The translations under genes and the position numbers were made by a program. Below are positions 1 to 11,535 of a stretch of DNA of 64,000 nucleotides, in pieces. The notes beneath the pieces were generated by a model. The model was not told the DNA's origin, searched no databases, and saw only the letters and a list, made by a program, of their open reading frames with translations. Origin of the DNA: Gautieria morchelliformis (Eukaryota > Basidiomycota > Agaricomycetes > Gomphales > Gomphaceae); the NCBI GenBank assembly GCA_015179125.1, contig WHVA01000254.1, positions 1 to 64,000 on the forward strand, in the 5' to 3' direction. Position 1 is the first letter of the stretch. Each line of letters starts with the position of its first letter.

Positions 1-2686
1 ACAGGGGCCCATTTGGGCCCGGAGCACACCGTATGTATTTTTTCCATCTTCTCGGGCTGCATGTCGTAGATGTGCATTATTTCATGCAGCGGCGACCTGT
101 GTCTCTTCACGTAGCGCTTCGCGGCTTTCAGGGCTTTTGGCGCCAATGGGTGGTGTCCTGGTCGCTCTATGTACCATCTTGGCGACCAGTAATGGGAAGG
201 GGTGCAGGTTGGCATGTGCGTCTAGCGTGTCGGTCGCCGTGGTGTTCATCGCTCCAGTGATGGACAGGGCTGCTTGTCTCTGTATCCTTGCCAGCTTATT
301 TATGTATCCTTTTGTGCCTTTGCTGTTTCTGGTACCTGGTATAAGAAAAATGTCAGCGGCGTACAGCATTCTCGGGATGGCGACTGCTAGGTAGTATCGT
401 CTCATGTGCTTAGCTTTGACCCCTCTTGTGTTCTTCGCAAGCCTCTTATATTGCGCCAGGTATTTCTCCCCCTTTTTGAGCGCGTAATTGACGTGCTCCC
501 TGAACCTCAGCTCTTGGTCTAGTATGACTCCTAGGCACTTGTGCGCGGCCGTCGGCATGATGATCTGCTGGCCGATCTTGATGGTTGGTCTCGTGATCGG
601 TCTGGTCTTTTTGGGTGCACTTGGGTCTTTTTCCCTTCTCCTGGTGAGCCCCATAAGTCCAAATTTGCTAACCTCGAAGGAGCTTGGTGCGCCTCGGCCC
701 AGTCGCCTGCCCCCATGGTCCTTCTCATTATGTCCGCGAGCTTGTCGAAAGCCTGCTTCAGGTCCTTTCCCTCCGCCATCAGGGTAGTGTCGTCCACGAA
801 TCCTACGCAGTCTTCTTTGTTGGCATTTCTGACTGTCTCTAGTAGGTCGGCATTGTAATACTGGTATGCTATGGCTGACACCGGGCATCCCTGGTCCATC
901 CCTCTGCCAACCATTCTTGCCGGCGCGGTGTGGTCATAGAAACTTATCATGGTGGTTCGCCCCTCTACCCTTCTGCGGATCCATCTCGTGTATTCCTCTG
1001 GTACGCCCCTCTTTCTCATATTGTGTATCAGTTTGTCTAGCACAATGCTGGGGAACGCGCCTTTGATGTCGAGGAATAGCAACCCTACCACTCTGCCTCT
1101 CCTCCATGCATCTTTGGCAGTTGCGATGATGTAGTGGAGCGCATCGGTAGTCGTTCGGCCTGGTCTGCATCCGAAATGGTTCGCCGGTAGAAGGTGGTGT
1201 CTCTCCGTCATTGTTACCAGGTCTTCTGCTATACACGCTGACAGTACTTTCCCCATGGTGTCTAGCAGTGCAATGGGCCGGTATGCTCCAGGTGATAAGA
1301 GTTGCTCTAAATGTGTTTAGTTTTCGTATAGAGATTTGATTCAAGCTTCGGGAGAAACTGAATCGAATAGAGGTCTGAATGTTGAGAGAGCTGCGTATGC
1401 TATGGGAACGGTTTCAGTCGGGAATCTCGAGACGGTGGGGAGGTAAAACTACTGTTATTCTTCTTACTTGGTAGTTACATTTGTTGGTACTATTTGACTA
1501 TTAGAAAAGACTTGGCGTCGATACAATATGTACGATTCGTGACTCAAAGATATAGGGGGATGTGGAGTGGAGTCTGGGACGATCTCTCAAGTGAATAGTA
1601 CAAGGCGATACTAAGAGTTTGTAGTGCATAAGGCGGTGGTGTGGAGGGACATGTGTGTGATATATAAGAGAAATTGTGGAGCTGCGGTCGAGGCCACTCA
1701 GGGACGATCGAATGTGTATCGTGTCTTGATCGCGACTGAGTTGGTGCCTAAGCGGGGATCTGTGTCTCGGGTCGGTCCCTCGGTCGAGATTGATGGAATC
1801 AGCATATGTAATATGATGACATCGGCTTGGCGTGCCCTGTGCATGTGCGTGGAGATGTATTGGTCCGGCATTGCGTGTATGCAAGTCAGGGGATTCGGGG
1901 ATATTTCTGTGTATCTGTGTATGGACGTGGGCATGGATTTTAGGGATCGTGTGGTTCGGTGATGTCAGTATATTTTAGATTCAGGACTGGGTGATGTCGT
2001 TAATGTTGTAACTTGAATATCATAACACCGGGCACCGTGTAGTCAGCCTTGCCCGGCTTGCGGAGCACCCTGGTAATCGAGTCCCTCCACTCGGGTGGGT
2101 ATATGTCTAGCTCGATTGTTGCTTGGAATAATGGACCTATGTACGGCAGCAGGACATCAGCGCACTGTTTGATCACGACATTAGGGATACCATTGGCTCC
2201 AGCTGCTTTGAACGGGTTGAGCTTTTGGATCGCCCTGCGTATTTGTTCATCTGTGATTGGGGCGTAGTCATATGCTGGCTCAGGGTATTCGTGCTCTGCT
2301 GGGGTATCTTCTGCTTGTGCTCTTACCCCTGGGAAGAATGTGTTGAAGAGTAGTTCCGCCTTTTGCTCATTCGAGTCGGCTACCCATCTCGTTTCGTCTT
2401 CCCTCTTCCCTATGAGGGTCGGGATTCTGGCTTTTCCCCCGTCCGTTGCATCCATCAATGCGTATTTGTGTGCAGTCCACACCGTCTTCAGGTCGACCTC
2501 CTCCAGGAACGCATCCCAATGTTCCTGCTTCGACTTCTCTATTGCTCCAGTGTATCGGCTCCTGGCTGCCTTGTAGTCCTCATGCGCTTTATCGTTCGGA
2601 TCGTCCCTTCTAGCATATGACTTTCGTCCAAGCTTCCTGGTTTCTGTCCTGATGCGTGTCAGTTCAGCAGACCACCATCGCTTCAT
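1..2686 (-). pseudogene. LINE ORF2 C-terminal part: reverse transcriptase, interrupted
   Basis: The first block (2,686 to about 2,030) has the LINE RT region ending DYTVPG. The next block resumes at about 1,288 with AYRPIALLDTMGKVLS, followed by HFGCRPGRTTTDAL, GLLFLDIKGAFPSI and the catalytic FVDDT. The separating DNA is an insertion (see 1,293-2,027). There is a frame change near 680-700, between DWAEAH and FEVSKFGLMGLTRR, and another near 125-140. The thumb and linker region continues to base 1. The RT motifs are typical of the jockey/Tad1 group. The catalytic DD pair remains, but the ORF cannot be translated as one protein. Confidence 0.85.
1293..2027. mobile_element. Probable solo LTR inserted in the LINE RT domain
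   Basis: The RT coding sequence is cut cleanly at this point. The insert of 735 bp begins TGATAAGAG and ends ATCATAACA on the plus strand, so it has TG...CA ends in either direction. It is flanked by CCAGG on the left and CCGGG on the right, which is a 5-bp duplication with one transition. A TATA-like CTTATATA string lies inside on the minus strand. Short open frames inside look meaningless. No partner LTR is in the window, so the family is unknown. A DNA transposon with poor inverted ends is the alternative. Confidence 0.5.
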
Positions 2687-3657
2687 GTATGGGAGGGCTT
2701 AGTCTTGGGCACTCTGTCCTCTGCCACCTTCGTGATCGCCGCCATCACTGCTCCGAGGCGCTGCATGAACTGAGTTCTGTGGTTCAGCGATGGATCTGGG
2801 ATGCTAGCCCTGAGCATTCGTTGCAGCTCCTCGTTGAACACGTTCCAGTCGACCTGCCTGTAGTTGGCTTTTGGTATGTAGGTCGTTGTTGGCGGCGAAA
2901 CGTCTAGGAGTGTGTCGATCGGGAAATGATCGCTCTTAGCTGGCTGGTCCTCAGGTATGGTCTTGCAACTTATGATACGCTCTATCATTTCTGTGGAGAT
3001 AAAGACGTTGTCAGTATGCGTGTGATTTCCTGTAGCCATGGCCCTTAGCATAGGTATTTCTTTAGGGAGCGCCATATGCATGTTGTGGTCTGCCACTGCG
3101 TTGAGTAGGATCTGGGCCTCGTCTAAGTTGTTCCTTGTGAATAGATGCACATTTCTGTGCTCGTCCCATATTGGGTGGTGTCTGTTGAAGTCACCTAACC
3201 ATATTGCTCCGTCGACGTCTTCTTGCTGTGTCTGTTCTTGTCCTGCTCGGCTTCGCATGTGGTTCTGTAGGGTCCTAATTCCTTGTGAGTGAGTACAGTC
3301 GCAGTATATGTTATATATTAGAACGACACCGGTTTGCGTTTTGACTTTCACCGCTGTGATGTCTGGCGACCCTACTTCTAGCGCTACCCAAGCGTCTGTG
3401 GCCAGCCTTTTACTTACTAGGATCATAGATCTCGTGCGCTTGCTCTTGTCTCGGTAGTGTGTTGGCGGATATACTGAGAACCAATGTGGGGACGCCCTGG
3501 TGTTTCCCAGAAAGTCTATGTACGGTTCTTGAATAGCTATGATGTCGTATTCTTCGGGGGGGCATTTGGCTAATAGGTCATTCACCGCTGTGAGTGACTT
3601 GTTCATGTTTTGTTGTCTAATCTGCAGGTTGCTTCTGTTCGGGTTGTGTTCGTTCAT
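2683..3657 (-). pseudogene. LINE ORF2 N-terminal part: EEP-family endonuclease
   Basis: This domain nicks target DNA to prime reverse transcription. Family motifs are present in the expected order: IQEPYID near the start (catalytic Glu), GDFNRHHPIWDE in the middle (Asp and Asn of the active site), and SDHFPI near residue 243 (catalytic Asp-His). The ATG at 3,657 gives a start about 30 residues before the first motif, typical for such ORF2 proteins. The frame ends at 2,683, but the same protein resumes at once in another frame (beginning MKRWWSAELTRI at 2,686), so a single-base frame change separates endonuclease from reverse transcriptase. The active-site residues look intact; the ORF as a whole is broken. 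Confidence 0.85.
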
Positions 3658-3734
3658 CCGCAGTATTGGTCGTTGACGTCGTCATCCCTCAAGCTCTCTT
3701 CCGGTTGGCTAACTGTTATTCCAAACTCATCCAG

Positions 3735-5342
3735 TCACCTCTGTCTGTCGTGGTGGTTCACCCATCCTTGGTCCCTGTGTCCCCTTGGCGGGTTTGCTCC
3801 CCTGTGCCCTCGATTGCTCTGTTCTCTCCCTTCTGCGCCTCCCGTGTTCCTTTGGTGCTCTGTCGCGTTTTGCTGTCTGACTTCCTCTTGCGCTCTCATT
3901 GTCCTGAATATTTCTCCTGCATCCTCGGTTTCCATCGCCTGTCCCTGCTGTTCCCACATCCAGGGATGCTCGTCTGGGAAGTATTTGTATGTGTGTTTGG
4001 GATTGGCTTTCTCCGCTGCCTGGCACGTGGCTCTGAAGGAGGGGCATGTTTGGTCCCATGAGGCATGGCCGTGTTTGTCTCAGTTGACGCATCTAAATTT
4101 ACCCGGGTCTGTCTCCTCGCACCCTGCTGTCCTGTGCCCTTTGCCGCATGTGCCGCATGTTTTGAGTCCCCCGCAGTCCGCCGCCATGTGTCTCGTGTTG
4201 TGCCTCTGGCACTTTAGACACCTTCTCGGTTCCCTTCTCATTCTCCTAGCCCAGGTGCGCTTTCCCGATATGATTATTCCATCCCTGATGCTTTTGTTCG
4301 CCATTTCCGTGTTCGCGAACTTGGCAATTATGTGGGCAGATCTTTGTCCTTCGGTTCGCCTGTGGATCGGCTTGATCCACCTGGTCAATATCAGCGTGTC
4401 CGGTGGCAAGCTGGATTCCCTTTCGATTTTTCTTAACTCTGCAAAAGCTTCCGGTGAGTGTGATAATGGAACATATTCTATGATTACTGATACCGCTCGA
4501 TCCTTGATGATCGCCGTTCCACTGAAATGCTCGAGGAAGTTCCTCTTGTTTTGCTGTAGCCACTTGGTCGCTGTCCCAGACCGCAGCTTGAAGACTATTC
4601 CCCCATTTGCCAGTCTCTTTGCCCCTACGAAGCATTCCTTCTCGACCTCCTCCATTTGGCTTATCTGTTCCACGGCCTCATTTGCCTTCGCAACTAACTC
4701 TAGCTCCGTGAGCTCTTTCAGGGTGTCGTTTTCTGCCATCGGGTCCTTATCTACCAGTAACTGTCGTTCTCTGGCTCTGGCCCTGGCTAGGGTATTCAGG
4801 TGTGAGAGCGGGACATTCCCCTTCAGCGCCGCCACGTATGTCGCCGCCTTGCCTCCCTGTGTGCCCTGGCTTCTCATCCCTTGCTGGTGCTCGCGAGCCT
4901 CCTCAACCAACTTGGCCATCCCCTCCATGGAGAACTGCGCAGCCTCCGTTAGGTTTCTCGCCACATCTGTCGCCTCATCGAACCTCTCGATAGCTGTTTT
5001 CAGCTTTCCTTCGACGTGTTTGACTACTATCTCTCCCAGGTTTTTCGCCGCCTCTTCCATCATGAGTATCGCGACTGATCTGACCCCCTCCTGTAGCGAC
5101 TTCCCCGAGGTGCTGTGGGCTAGTGATAGGAGCGTGTGGCTGAGGAGTTCTGTTGTCATGGGCTCTTCCTTGGCGAAGAAGCCCTGTCTGTCCAGGAAGG
5201 TGCATGCCGCTTCCTTCATGCGTACTGCGGCGTAGGGGTCTGCTAGCAGCTCGGCTCTGGACTTGTTCTCTCCTTGCTGGTTGCTGGCCCTCGTGCGGGA
5301 TTGTGACATGGCAGGTGGTGTGGGGTCTGTGCTTGGTGGCAT
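3735..5342 (-). pseudogene. LINE ORF1, nucleic-acid-binding protein with zinc knuckles
   Basis: This is the RNA-binding Gag-like protein of the LINE and should coat the LINE transcript. The start is the ATG at 5,342, the first in a frame open for 420 codons. The N-terminal half is charged and probably helical, with clusters of Glu, Lys and Ala. The C-terminal part holds cysteine knuckles: a C-x2-C-x6-H-x4-C motif and a C-x2-C-x3-H-x4-C motif. A TGA at 4,080-4,082 falls where the second cysteine of a third knuckle would be (CVN then DKHGHASWDQTC), so it is probably a decayed TGC or TGT codon. The same frame then stays open to about 3,735 with a Gln/Arg/Gly-rich tail. Full length would be about 535 residues. 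Cys-His spacing and position before ORF2 support the call; no homology search was possible. Confidence 0.8.
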
Positions 5343-5474
5343 GTCCCCACTTTTTGTTGCAGTGGTACGTTCTGCTGCTATCTTTCACTAACAATGCTCT
5401 GTGCGTCATTTTATACGGCGTGTGTAGGGAAAAAAACGTTTTGGCGTTTTTGGGTGTTATGGTGGGCGTGAGAA

Positions 5475-5595
5475 AGTTTTCATTTCCGGAGTTGTGCTGC
5501 AGCATTGTTTAATATTCTTTGAGTCTCGTAAACAACACGTTCTGATAGATTGAAGTGTTAGCAATAACACCAAAGTCTTGAAGTGTTCCAAAACA
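5475..5595 (+). repeat. End of copia 5' LTR
   Basis: These 121 bp match 29,595-29,715 at close to 90 percent, share the end TTCCAAAACA, and begin abruptly at the LINE boundary. The rest of this LTR lies left of the LINE, outside the window. Confidence 0.75.
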
Positions 5596-6744
5596 CCCAC
5601 GCAGCCTCAAAAAGGCCGTGCCATGACCCGGCCACAGATCCAGTGGCTAGGCCCTCATCATCCCATGCGACAGCACCCTTGCCAGCGCGCGCAACATCGG
5701 GGCTAGAGTCCCGATTATCGGCTCCCACCCCGACAACGACAATAACGGAGGGGTGGAGCGTGCCATCCGACACAGCATACAGCCTCCTGGAGGGATGGGA
5801 GTCCGGCTCCTCCATCTGCAAGGCATACGATCCGGAAAGGGCCCAGCAGCTGGCGGAGCAGCCGAAAAAGAAGCGCAAGAAATTGCGGGGCACCCCCAAC
5901 ACCGTCAATGGGTTAGCCATTGCGAGGGAAAGCGCAATCGGCACATACCTGGTGGCATCACCGTCGCACACGATCAATGACCCTGCCCTACAACAGCAGG
6001 TAGCATTGGTCGAGGCCCAGTACATTGGGCCTCACGTGGACCTGCCACCACTGGCGGGGACAGTTCACCCTCCCTACCTGGGGGAGGGAGTGATCATACC
6101 ACTCGGAGACCCACCAGTCTCAGAGATGGGTCTCCTACCACAACCAGTAGGAAAGGCTCAACAGCATCGTACTCAATGGTAGGACATCTGCCCGCTCAAT
6201 GACCCACGCTTCGTTAGCTCATAGCGCATGCAAAAGAAACGCCACAACTCGCGCGCACACGCAAGATGATCAGCGTGTTCAAATGCATCGAGCACGAGCA
6301 ACGCGCTCACAATCCCAAAAGGGATTGTCTCGTGATAGCGAGCGGTACCCCGCACGACATCGCCGCCATCCTAAGGGGTTGGATACACAACCCCGAGGGA
6401 ATCCCGTCTGCCATCCGTTGTAAGAGAGCTACGCTCTCTAGTTGGAGATTATAGGTTTTTCTTGTCTTTTAGTACAATGTCACCTTGTGCCACTCCCATT
6501 GTTCTCATAGTATATAGTGGGTCCACTTAGATTAGTAATAAAGACTCCTTTTTCCCGCTCACTATCAGCTGCGTCAGTAGTTCTGTGCAGTTTGTCACCA
6601 CAGCGAGGCTTCCCTCTCTACATCTGGCTGCCCCGTTCGCAAGAACTCTTGACCTCTCCGTGTCACGCCCAGCCTCGGCTTCTGTCTGTCCACAGCAGGA
6701 GACCATCCATTACACCTTCCCTCACTCTGTCACATTTGAACTGT

Positions 6745-6797
6745 CAGTAGCAAGAAACACATCGGTCGCAAGAAACACGTCGGTCGCAAGAAACAAG
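6745..6797 (+). repeat. Minisatellite, 17-18-bp unit x 3
   Basis: Three copies of a unit containing GTCGCAAGAAACAC lie just before the zinc-finger ORF, between the 5' LTR and its ATG. Confidence 0.8.
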
Positions 6798-6821
6798 TTA
6801 CACTTAGTCAGTTGAATTGAA

Positions 6822-7703
6822 ATGAACCACAGCGAGTCAGTCGAAACGCAGGGCAACCTGGCGGCAATGCACGGCACAGTCACAAGTGTCTTAGAACGTA
6901 TCCTGTCGACATCCATTGCACCCACAGATGATCCTCTCCAAACCCCCATTACACTCTCCTTGGAGGAGCTACTTGCTATCTCTCCAGCCATTTCTGATGG
7001 ACTTCTTCGCTCGTTCCTGGAGGACAAGAGTCCCGAGTCTATAGTCTGCTGTCCACCAACACCTTCTCCTTCCCTGCCAGTCGTTTCTCAACCACCATCC
7101 AATTCAGTTCTGTCCTTATCAGTCCCATCTCATCGAGATATTCCATATGTGCCCTGTCTTACAGTCATCGGAGCCCCGGGGAACAATTGGAGTGGCGCGA
7201 TGCGCCAACACACTTGTGCTACATGCTCTCGTGCATTTTCAACCACCCGCCGACTTAAACGACACACCAGGGTGCACCGTGTCGTCAGACAGGACCCACA
7301 GCTACGTTCTGCGCTGTCTTATGGTGTCACCCCAACGTCCTTGTGCGTCGCCAGCTCGGCTCCCTCCCAGGCATGCATTGCACCACGCGCAGACGCGTCC
7401 CGCATGTTCCCACCGACCGTGCCATGCACAGCTACGACCAGAACGAACGCAGGCATTGGCGGTGCCCACGGTAACAGCATGAGACCGACCCTCGAGACAA
7501 TGGTTCAGACATGTGATGTGGCGAGGCTGCCACGAACCGACATGCATCTCCATGCCCGGGTTCCTTCACGCCTCCACTCCCTCCCTCACCCGCACCGTCC
7601 GCACAGAATGCTCCTGCGCAAACTTGTCTCGCAGCCACAGCCTGCGTACCGATGCGCGATGTCATGCAGCGGCACCGCAGGACAGAGATGCAGCAGACAG
7701 TGA
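6822..7703 (+). CDS. C2H2 zinc-finger ORF inside the non-autonomous LTR element
   Basis: The frame is open for 293 codons from an ATG about 200 bp after the 5' LTR. Residues 40-65 (SLEELLAISPAISDGLL) resemble a short helical segment found before the protease in basidiomycete gypsy polyproteins; this is a weak resemblance. Around residue 130 is a full C-x2-C-x12-H-x3-H finger (CATCSRAF...RHTRVH) with the usual Phe and Leu positions. Only one finger is seen. The rest is Ser/Pro/Thr-rich with no known domain. Open frames overlapping its end continue the biased composition to 8,503. It may be a captured host gene piece or a relic of an element protein. Expression cannot be judged. Confidence 0.5.
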   Translation: MNHSESVETQGNLAAMHGTVTSVLERILSTSIAPTDDPLQTPITLSLEELLAISPAISDGLLRSFLEDKSPESIVCCPPTPSPSLPVVSQPPSNSVLSLSVPSHRDIPYVPCLTVIGAPGNNWSGAMRQHTCATCSRAFSTTRRLKRHTRVHRVVRQDPQLRSALSYGVTPTSLCVASSAPSQACIAPRADASRMFPPTVPCTATTRTNAGIGGAHGNSMRPTLETMVQTCDVARLPRTDMHLHARVPSRLHSLPHPHRPHRMLLRKLVSQPQPAYRCAMSCSGTAGQRCSRQ

Positions 7704-9300
7704 TGAGTCACCAGATCGTGACCCTGACCGAGGCCCATGTGAGCATGCATGCACCCGCAATGACTCGCAAGAATGCGACGCATCCGAAGGATGCCATGAG
7801 GCAGACCCGCGAGACAACCATGGAGGCGCAGAAGGCATCACACGGCGCATCCACCGGAACAGACACGCATGCCCTAGCCACCACCTTGCGCATCCGCCAT
7901 GCACAGACGCCTTTGTCGCAACTTCACAGCCAGCACCGCCAACTTCCCTCCCCATGCCGACTCATGTCTTCTATCCTTGCACCATCGCGTGATCCAACGA
8001 CGTGCGCTCATAAGAGCACCATGCAGAAGGCCGGCTACGACGACATGACGCGTCCACATGCAAACTCCACAAGCCTGCGCGCTCTAGACTTTGACGACAA
8101 GACCAGCGCACACGCCGTCGAGAGCACATTGCAGGCGAAGGGCAAGATGACTCAGATGAACGTCGCCACCTTGCCCACCTGCGAGACAGCCGCCCAGACG
8201 CCAGCCGCAACTACAACGTCCCACCAGCACAGGCCATTGCATCCGCGCCCATCGCCTGCACCACCCTTGCCAACGGCTGCTTCGACACACAGGGTAACCG
8301 CCCAGACCGAGAACGCGCTGCACAACACAACCTCGAGAGCCAACGCACGCACCCCAATCACCACCACACTGAGTGCACCATCAAAACACCGCCTCTGCCC
8401 TCTCATAGTCCCCATTCAGAGTGCTGACGGCTCATACTCGTTCCCAGTGTCGTCCCTACTCCCCAGCTCTTATATCACAAGTATCTCAGTCTCTCATTGT
8501 TGACCAGTAGTGAGTTGGATCTTCAAAAAGGAGTCCTGGCGGATGTAAGAGAGCTACGCGCTCTAGTTGGAGATTATAGGTTTTTCTTGTCTTTTAGTAC
8601 AATGTCACCTTGTGCCACTCCCATTGTTCTCAGAGTATATAGTGGGTCCACTTAGATTAGTAATAAAGACTCCTCTTTCCCGCTCACTATCAGCTGTGTC
8701 AGTAGTTCTGCGCAGTTTGTCACCACAGCGAGGCTTCCCTCTCTACACCGTGACAACGCAGATGGAACCTTCAACCTAGACGACATGGACATCTGGATGT
8801 GGTTGAAGGCCCTCGCGCCCCGTGTTAAAGGGGTCACGTCACCTCTCAAGTTGAGACTCCTTGACTTGTTTGGCTCAACCGACCAATGGTCGAGCTTCGT
8901 TGATGCCAGGGAATGCCTGACACCACAGAGCACCAGTCTGCAGCCCTCCATCATGGGCCCATACCCCATGGGGGGCCGAGCTGGCCCCGACATCCCACTC
9001 GCCGAGATCGTGCGATGGCTGGCCTGCTATGCCGGGGTCACTTGTGAGCGAGTGACGCACATTGAACAATATGTTCAACGCAGCATCACCGGCGTGGTGT
9101 TCAGTGCCCCCGCTCGGGAGGGCCAACAAAAGGTCCTCGAGACCAGCCACGTGAGGGCTGCGGTGCCACGACCGTTCACCCACGCTCAGCTTGATCAAGA
9201 GCTGGCGCGCTTCAGGCCTCCTCCCCAGGCTGAGGATCTGGCTGTCGAGGCCATGCTCCATGAGGATGCAGGCCCCATCACCCAAGCAGAACCACCGCCA

Positions 9301-11344
9301 TATTGTGAATCCAGTAGTATTTTTCCCGTTATTTCTAGTATTTTCCCCACTCATCTAGCTAGTGATCTGTCTGCTGTCACATCCATGTGCTACTTCCGTG
9401 ACTCATCACCGGTCATAATACTGGCTCATGTTCCAAGACTTTCTGCCGGTATCCCACCCCTATGATCGACTTGTATAAGTAGCTAGATCATTAGTTACAA
9501 CAAATTGATCAGTTTCAGCCCGTCCACTCACATAGCTTGAGTCCGGTTGAGTGAGTTAACAGCAGTCCTCACTAGTGTTTCGTCTCGCGCATTGCGTATT
9601 GTGTTCCATTCCGTCTCTGTCTCCATCTCCCTCCTTGTACCCTTATAACAGATTAAGAGTCTCAGTCTCGCCGACGGCGAGCTAGATCCGACCACGCTGT
9701 TACACTACGCGCACTACGTCCCACAGACGTACTATTCAAACGATCCCGCACTCATCGTTTATCAAGCATCGGCGACTCGTTCCTCACCGCCTACCCCATC
9801 GAACATGCTCATCATCTCGAGCTTCAGCACCCATTCACGTATCAAGCAAGCATTGCGGCCCCTTCCTTAGACTCAGCCGCGTTCCAAGGGGAGCTGTCCC
9901 ATTTCCATTGTGCCACACATCGCCGGCGCACCTGTCCATGCGCGAAGTCCACGCACCATCGATCCATGGACTCACAGGACTCACAGGGGTACATTACACA
10001 GTACATCACCATATCCCTAACGCCATACCCGACGTCATACGAGGCGTGCCACTTCACGCCCTCGCCGTCAACACCGTCGATGCCGCTGGACTCGTGCAGC
10101 CGCCAGCAAGCTCACTCCAGGGGAGCTTCGACATTTCTACAGGCACGCAGAGCCTTGTATTCGTTTCTAGGGACTCTCAAGATATCTCTAGACATTCCTG
10201 GACGGTGCACAAGCTTCATACGCCGCTCAACGCCATCCATCGTCATATCCGCGCTCCAGATCGTCCCAGGACAGTGCGGATGACAGCACCCACTTCAAGG
10301 GGTGCACATTCGTCTCCGGGACGTGCTCAGAAGCTCCCAGACCCATCCTTTCCACGCGTAAGCCGCGCTGGCCGCGCAGCATTCATTGCTTCATGATGTG
10401 CCCTGACCCGGGCATGCCACCCCGCTCAGGAACCCCACCGCTCCACAATCGATCGAGAAATCCATCCCGGCCCCCTGACCGTCCATCATCACGCCATTCA
10501 CACTGTTTCCGCCGTTTCCACCGCATTTTTCCATGTCAAACGACACCGGCGACATCACCCCATGCAGGGATCGCCGCTCACTCATCCAGTAGTGTATTTC
10601 CCTTCGAATTCTATTTTTACAGGCGTGGAACGATTTTCCAGGGCATTCACAGCGAAGGCCTCGACCCAGAGAACGTTCCCTTGCACACTGACAAATTCAG
10701 TGGCCGTTCTTGCAAGGCGGCCGTCACCGCCGCCTTCGCCTTCACTTCAACTTCCCCTCAACACCTTTCATCATTCCACTCCTTCTGACGACTCGACGAC
10801 CCTATCATATGCGCACACGCTGTCACCGTCACCATTCTCACATTTTTTGTCACAAACCGCCGCTGTTGCTCTCATTCTATTTCGGCGCGCCATCATTGTC
10901 CTCATCCATCACAGCATCACCCGCCACTTCCGTCCCTCCATGCAAACCCTATCAAATCTTCGTCACCTCAGAGTTGGTATGGTTTGAAGGGGTGTGTTGT
11001 GAATCCAGTAGTAGTTTTCCCATTATTTCTAGTATTTTCCCCACTCATCTAGCTAGTGATCTGTCTGCTGTCACATCCATGTGCTACTTCCATGACTCAT
11101 CACCGGTCATAATACCGGCTCATGTTCCAAGACTTTCTGCCGGTATCCCACCCCTATTACCGACTTGTATAAGTAGCTAGATCATTGGTTACAACAAATT
11201 GATCGGTTTCAGCCCATCCACTCACATAGCTTGAGTCCGGTTGAGTGAGTTAACAGCAGTCCTTACTAGTGTTTCATCTCGCGCATTGCGTATTGTGTTC
11301 CATTCCGTCTCTGTCTCCATCTCCCTCCTTGTACCCTTATAACA
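9301..11344 (+). mobile_element. Second non-autonomous LTR element (TRIM/LARD-like)
   Basis: Two 350-bp LTRs (9,301-9,650 and 10,995-11,344) share the start TGTTGTGAATCC (one base different in the left copy) and the end CTTATAACA. They differ at about 13 positions, 3-4 percent. The target duplication CGCCA lies at 9,296-9,300 and 11,345-11,349. A purine tract GAAGGGG precedes the 3' LTR. The 1.34-kb interior holds only short, His/Pro/Ser-rich open frames (the longest about 9,908-10,396) with no recognisable domain. It is unrelated to the neighbouring 2.3-kb element. Confidence 0.9.
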
Positions 11345-11535
11345 CGCCAGTGGTGAGGCAGAACTGCCTCACCCAACCACCCCCACAGATGCGGAGGTGC
11401 CTCTGGAGGAGTCACGTGCTCCACCGGCCCCCTATGACAACAATGTCATCGTATCAGAAACATTAGAGGACTCTATCATGGATGACCTCTATGAGTCCTA
11501 ATTGGTCCCCTATAGTTGTCTATAGAGGGGGAGGG

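Larger units (their letters stand above)
1..5474 (-). mobile_element. Tad1-like LINE (non-LTR retrotransposon), 3' end beyond the window
   Basis: The element reads right to left. In order it has an untranslated leader (about 5,343-5,474), an ORF1 with zinc knuckles, and an ORF2 with an apurinic-type endonuclease, a reverse transcriptase and a C-terminal part that runs off the left edge. The order ORF1-CCHC, EEP, RT fits fungal Tad1-type LINEs. An RNase H domain is expected next but lies off the window; it is visible in the second, older copy at 42 kb. The 5' end is set at 5,474 because from 5,475 rightward the sequence matches the end of the copia LTR at 29,715, so the LINE inserted into that LTR. 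It is dead: a stop in ORF1, at least three frame changes in ORF2 and a 735-bp insert in the RT domain. The 3' end and target duplication cannot be seen. Confidence 0.85.
6419..8747 (+). mobile_element. Non-autonomous LTR element with a zinc-finger ORF
   Basis: Two 204-bp LTRs (6,419-6,622 and 8,544-8,747) start TGTAAGAGAGC and end CCTCTCTACA. They differ at 5 positions, about 2.5 percent. The target duplication CCGT lies at 6,415-6,418 and 8,748-8,751. The 1.9-kb interior has no gag, protease, RT or integrase. It holds an ORF with a C2H2 finger (6,822-7,703) followed by His/Thr/Pro-rich open frames, and a purine-rich stretch before the 3' LTR. It looks structurally whole as a non-autonomous element and must have moved with the enzymes of another element. 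Confidence 0.9.

Noticed and set aside
1624-1962. Small gene inside the LINE insert
   Set aside because: The open frame has no recognisable motif, Cys/Met/Val-rich composition without pattern, and an equally long frame lies on the other strand; the LTR reading explains the DNA better.
1290-2029. Spliceosomal intron in the LINE RT
   Set aside because: The minus-strand ends are GT and TG-like rather than GT-AG, and 740 nt is far longer than the other introns seen here.
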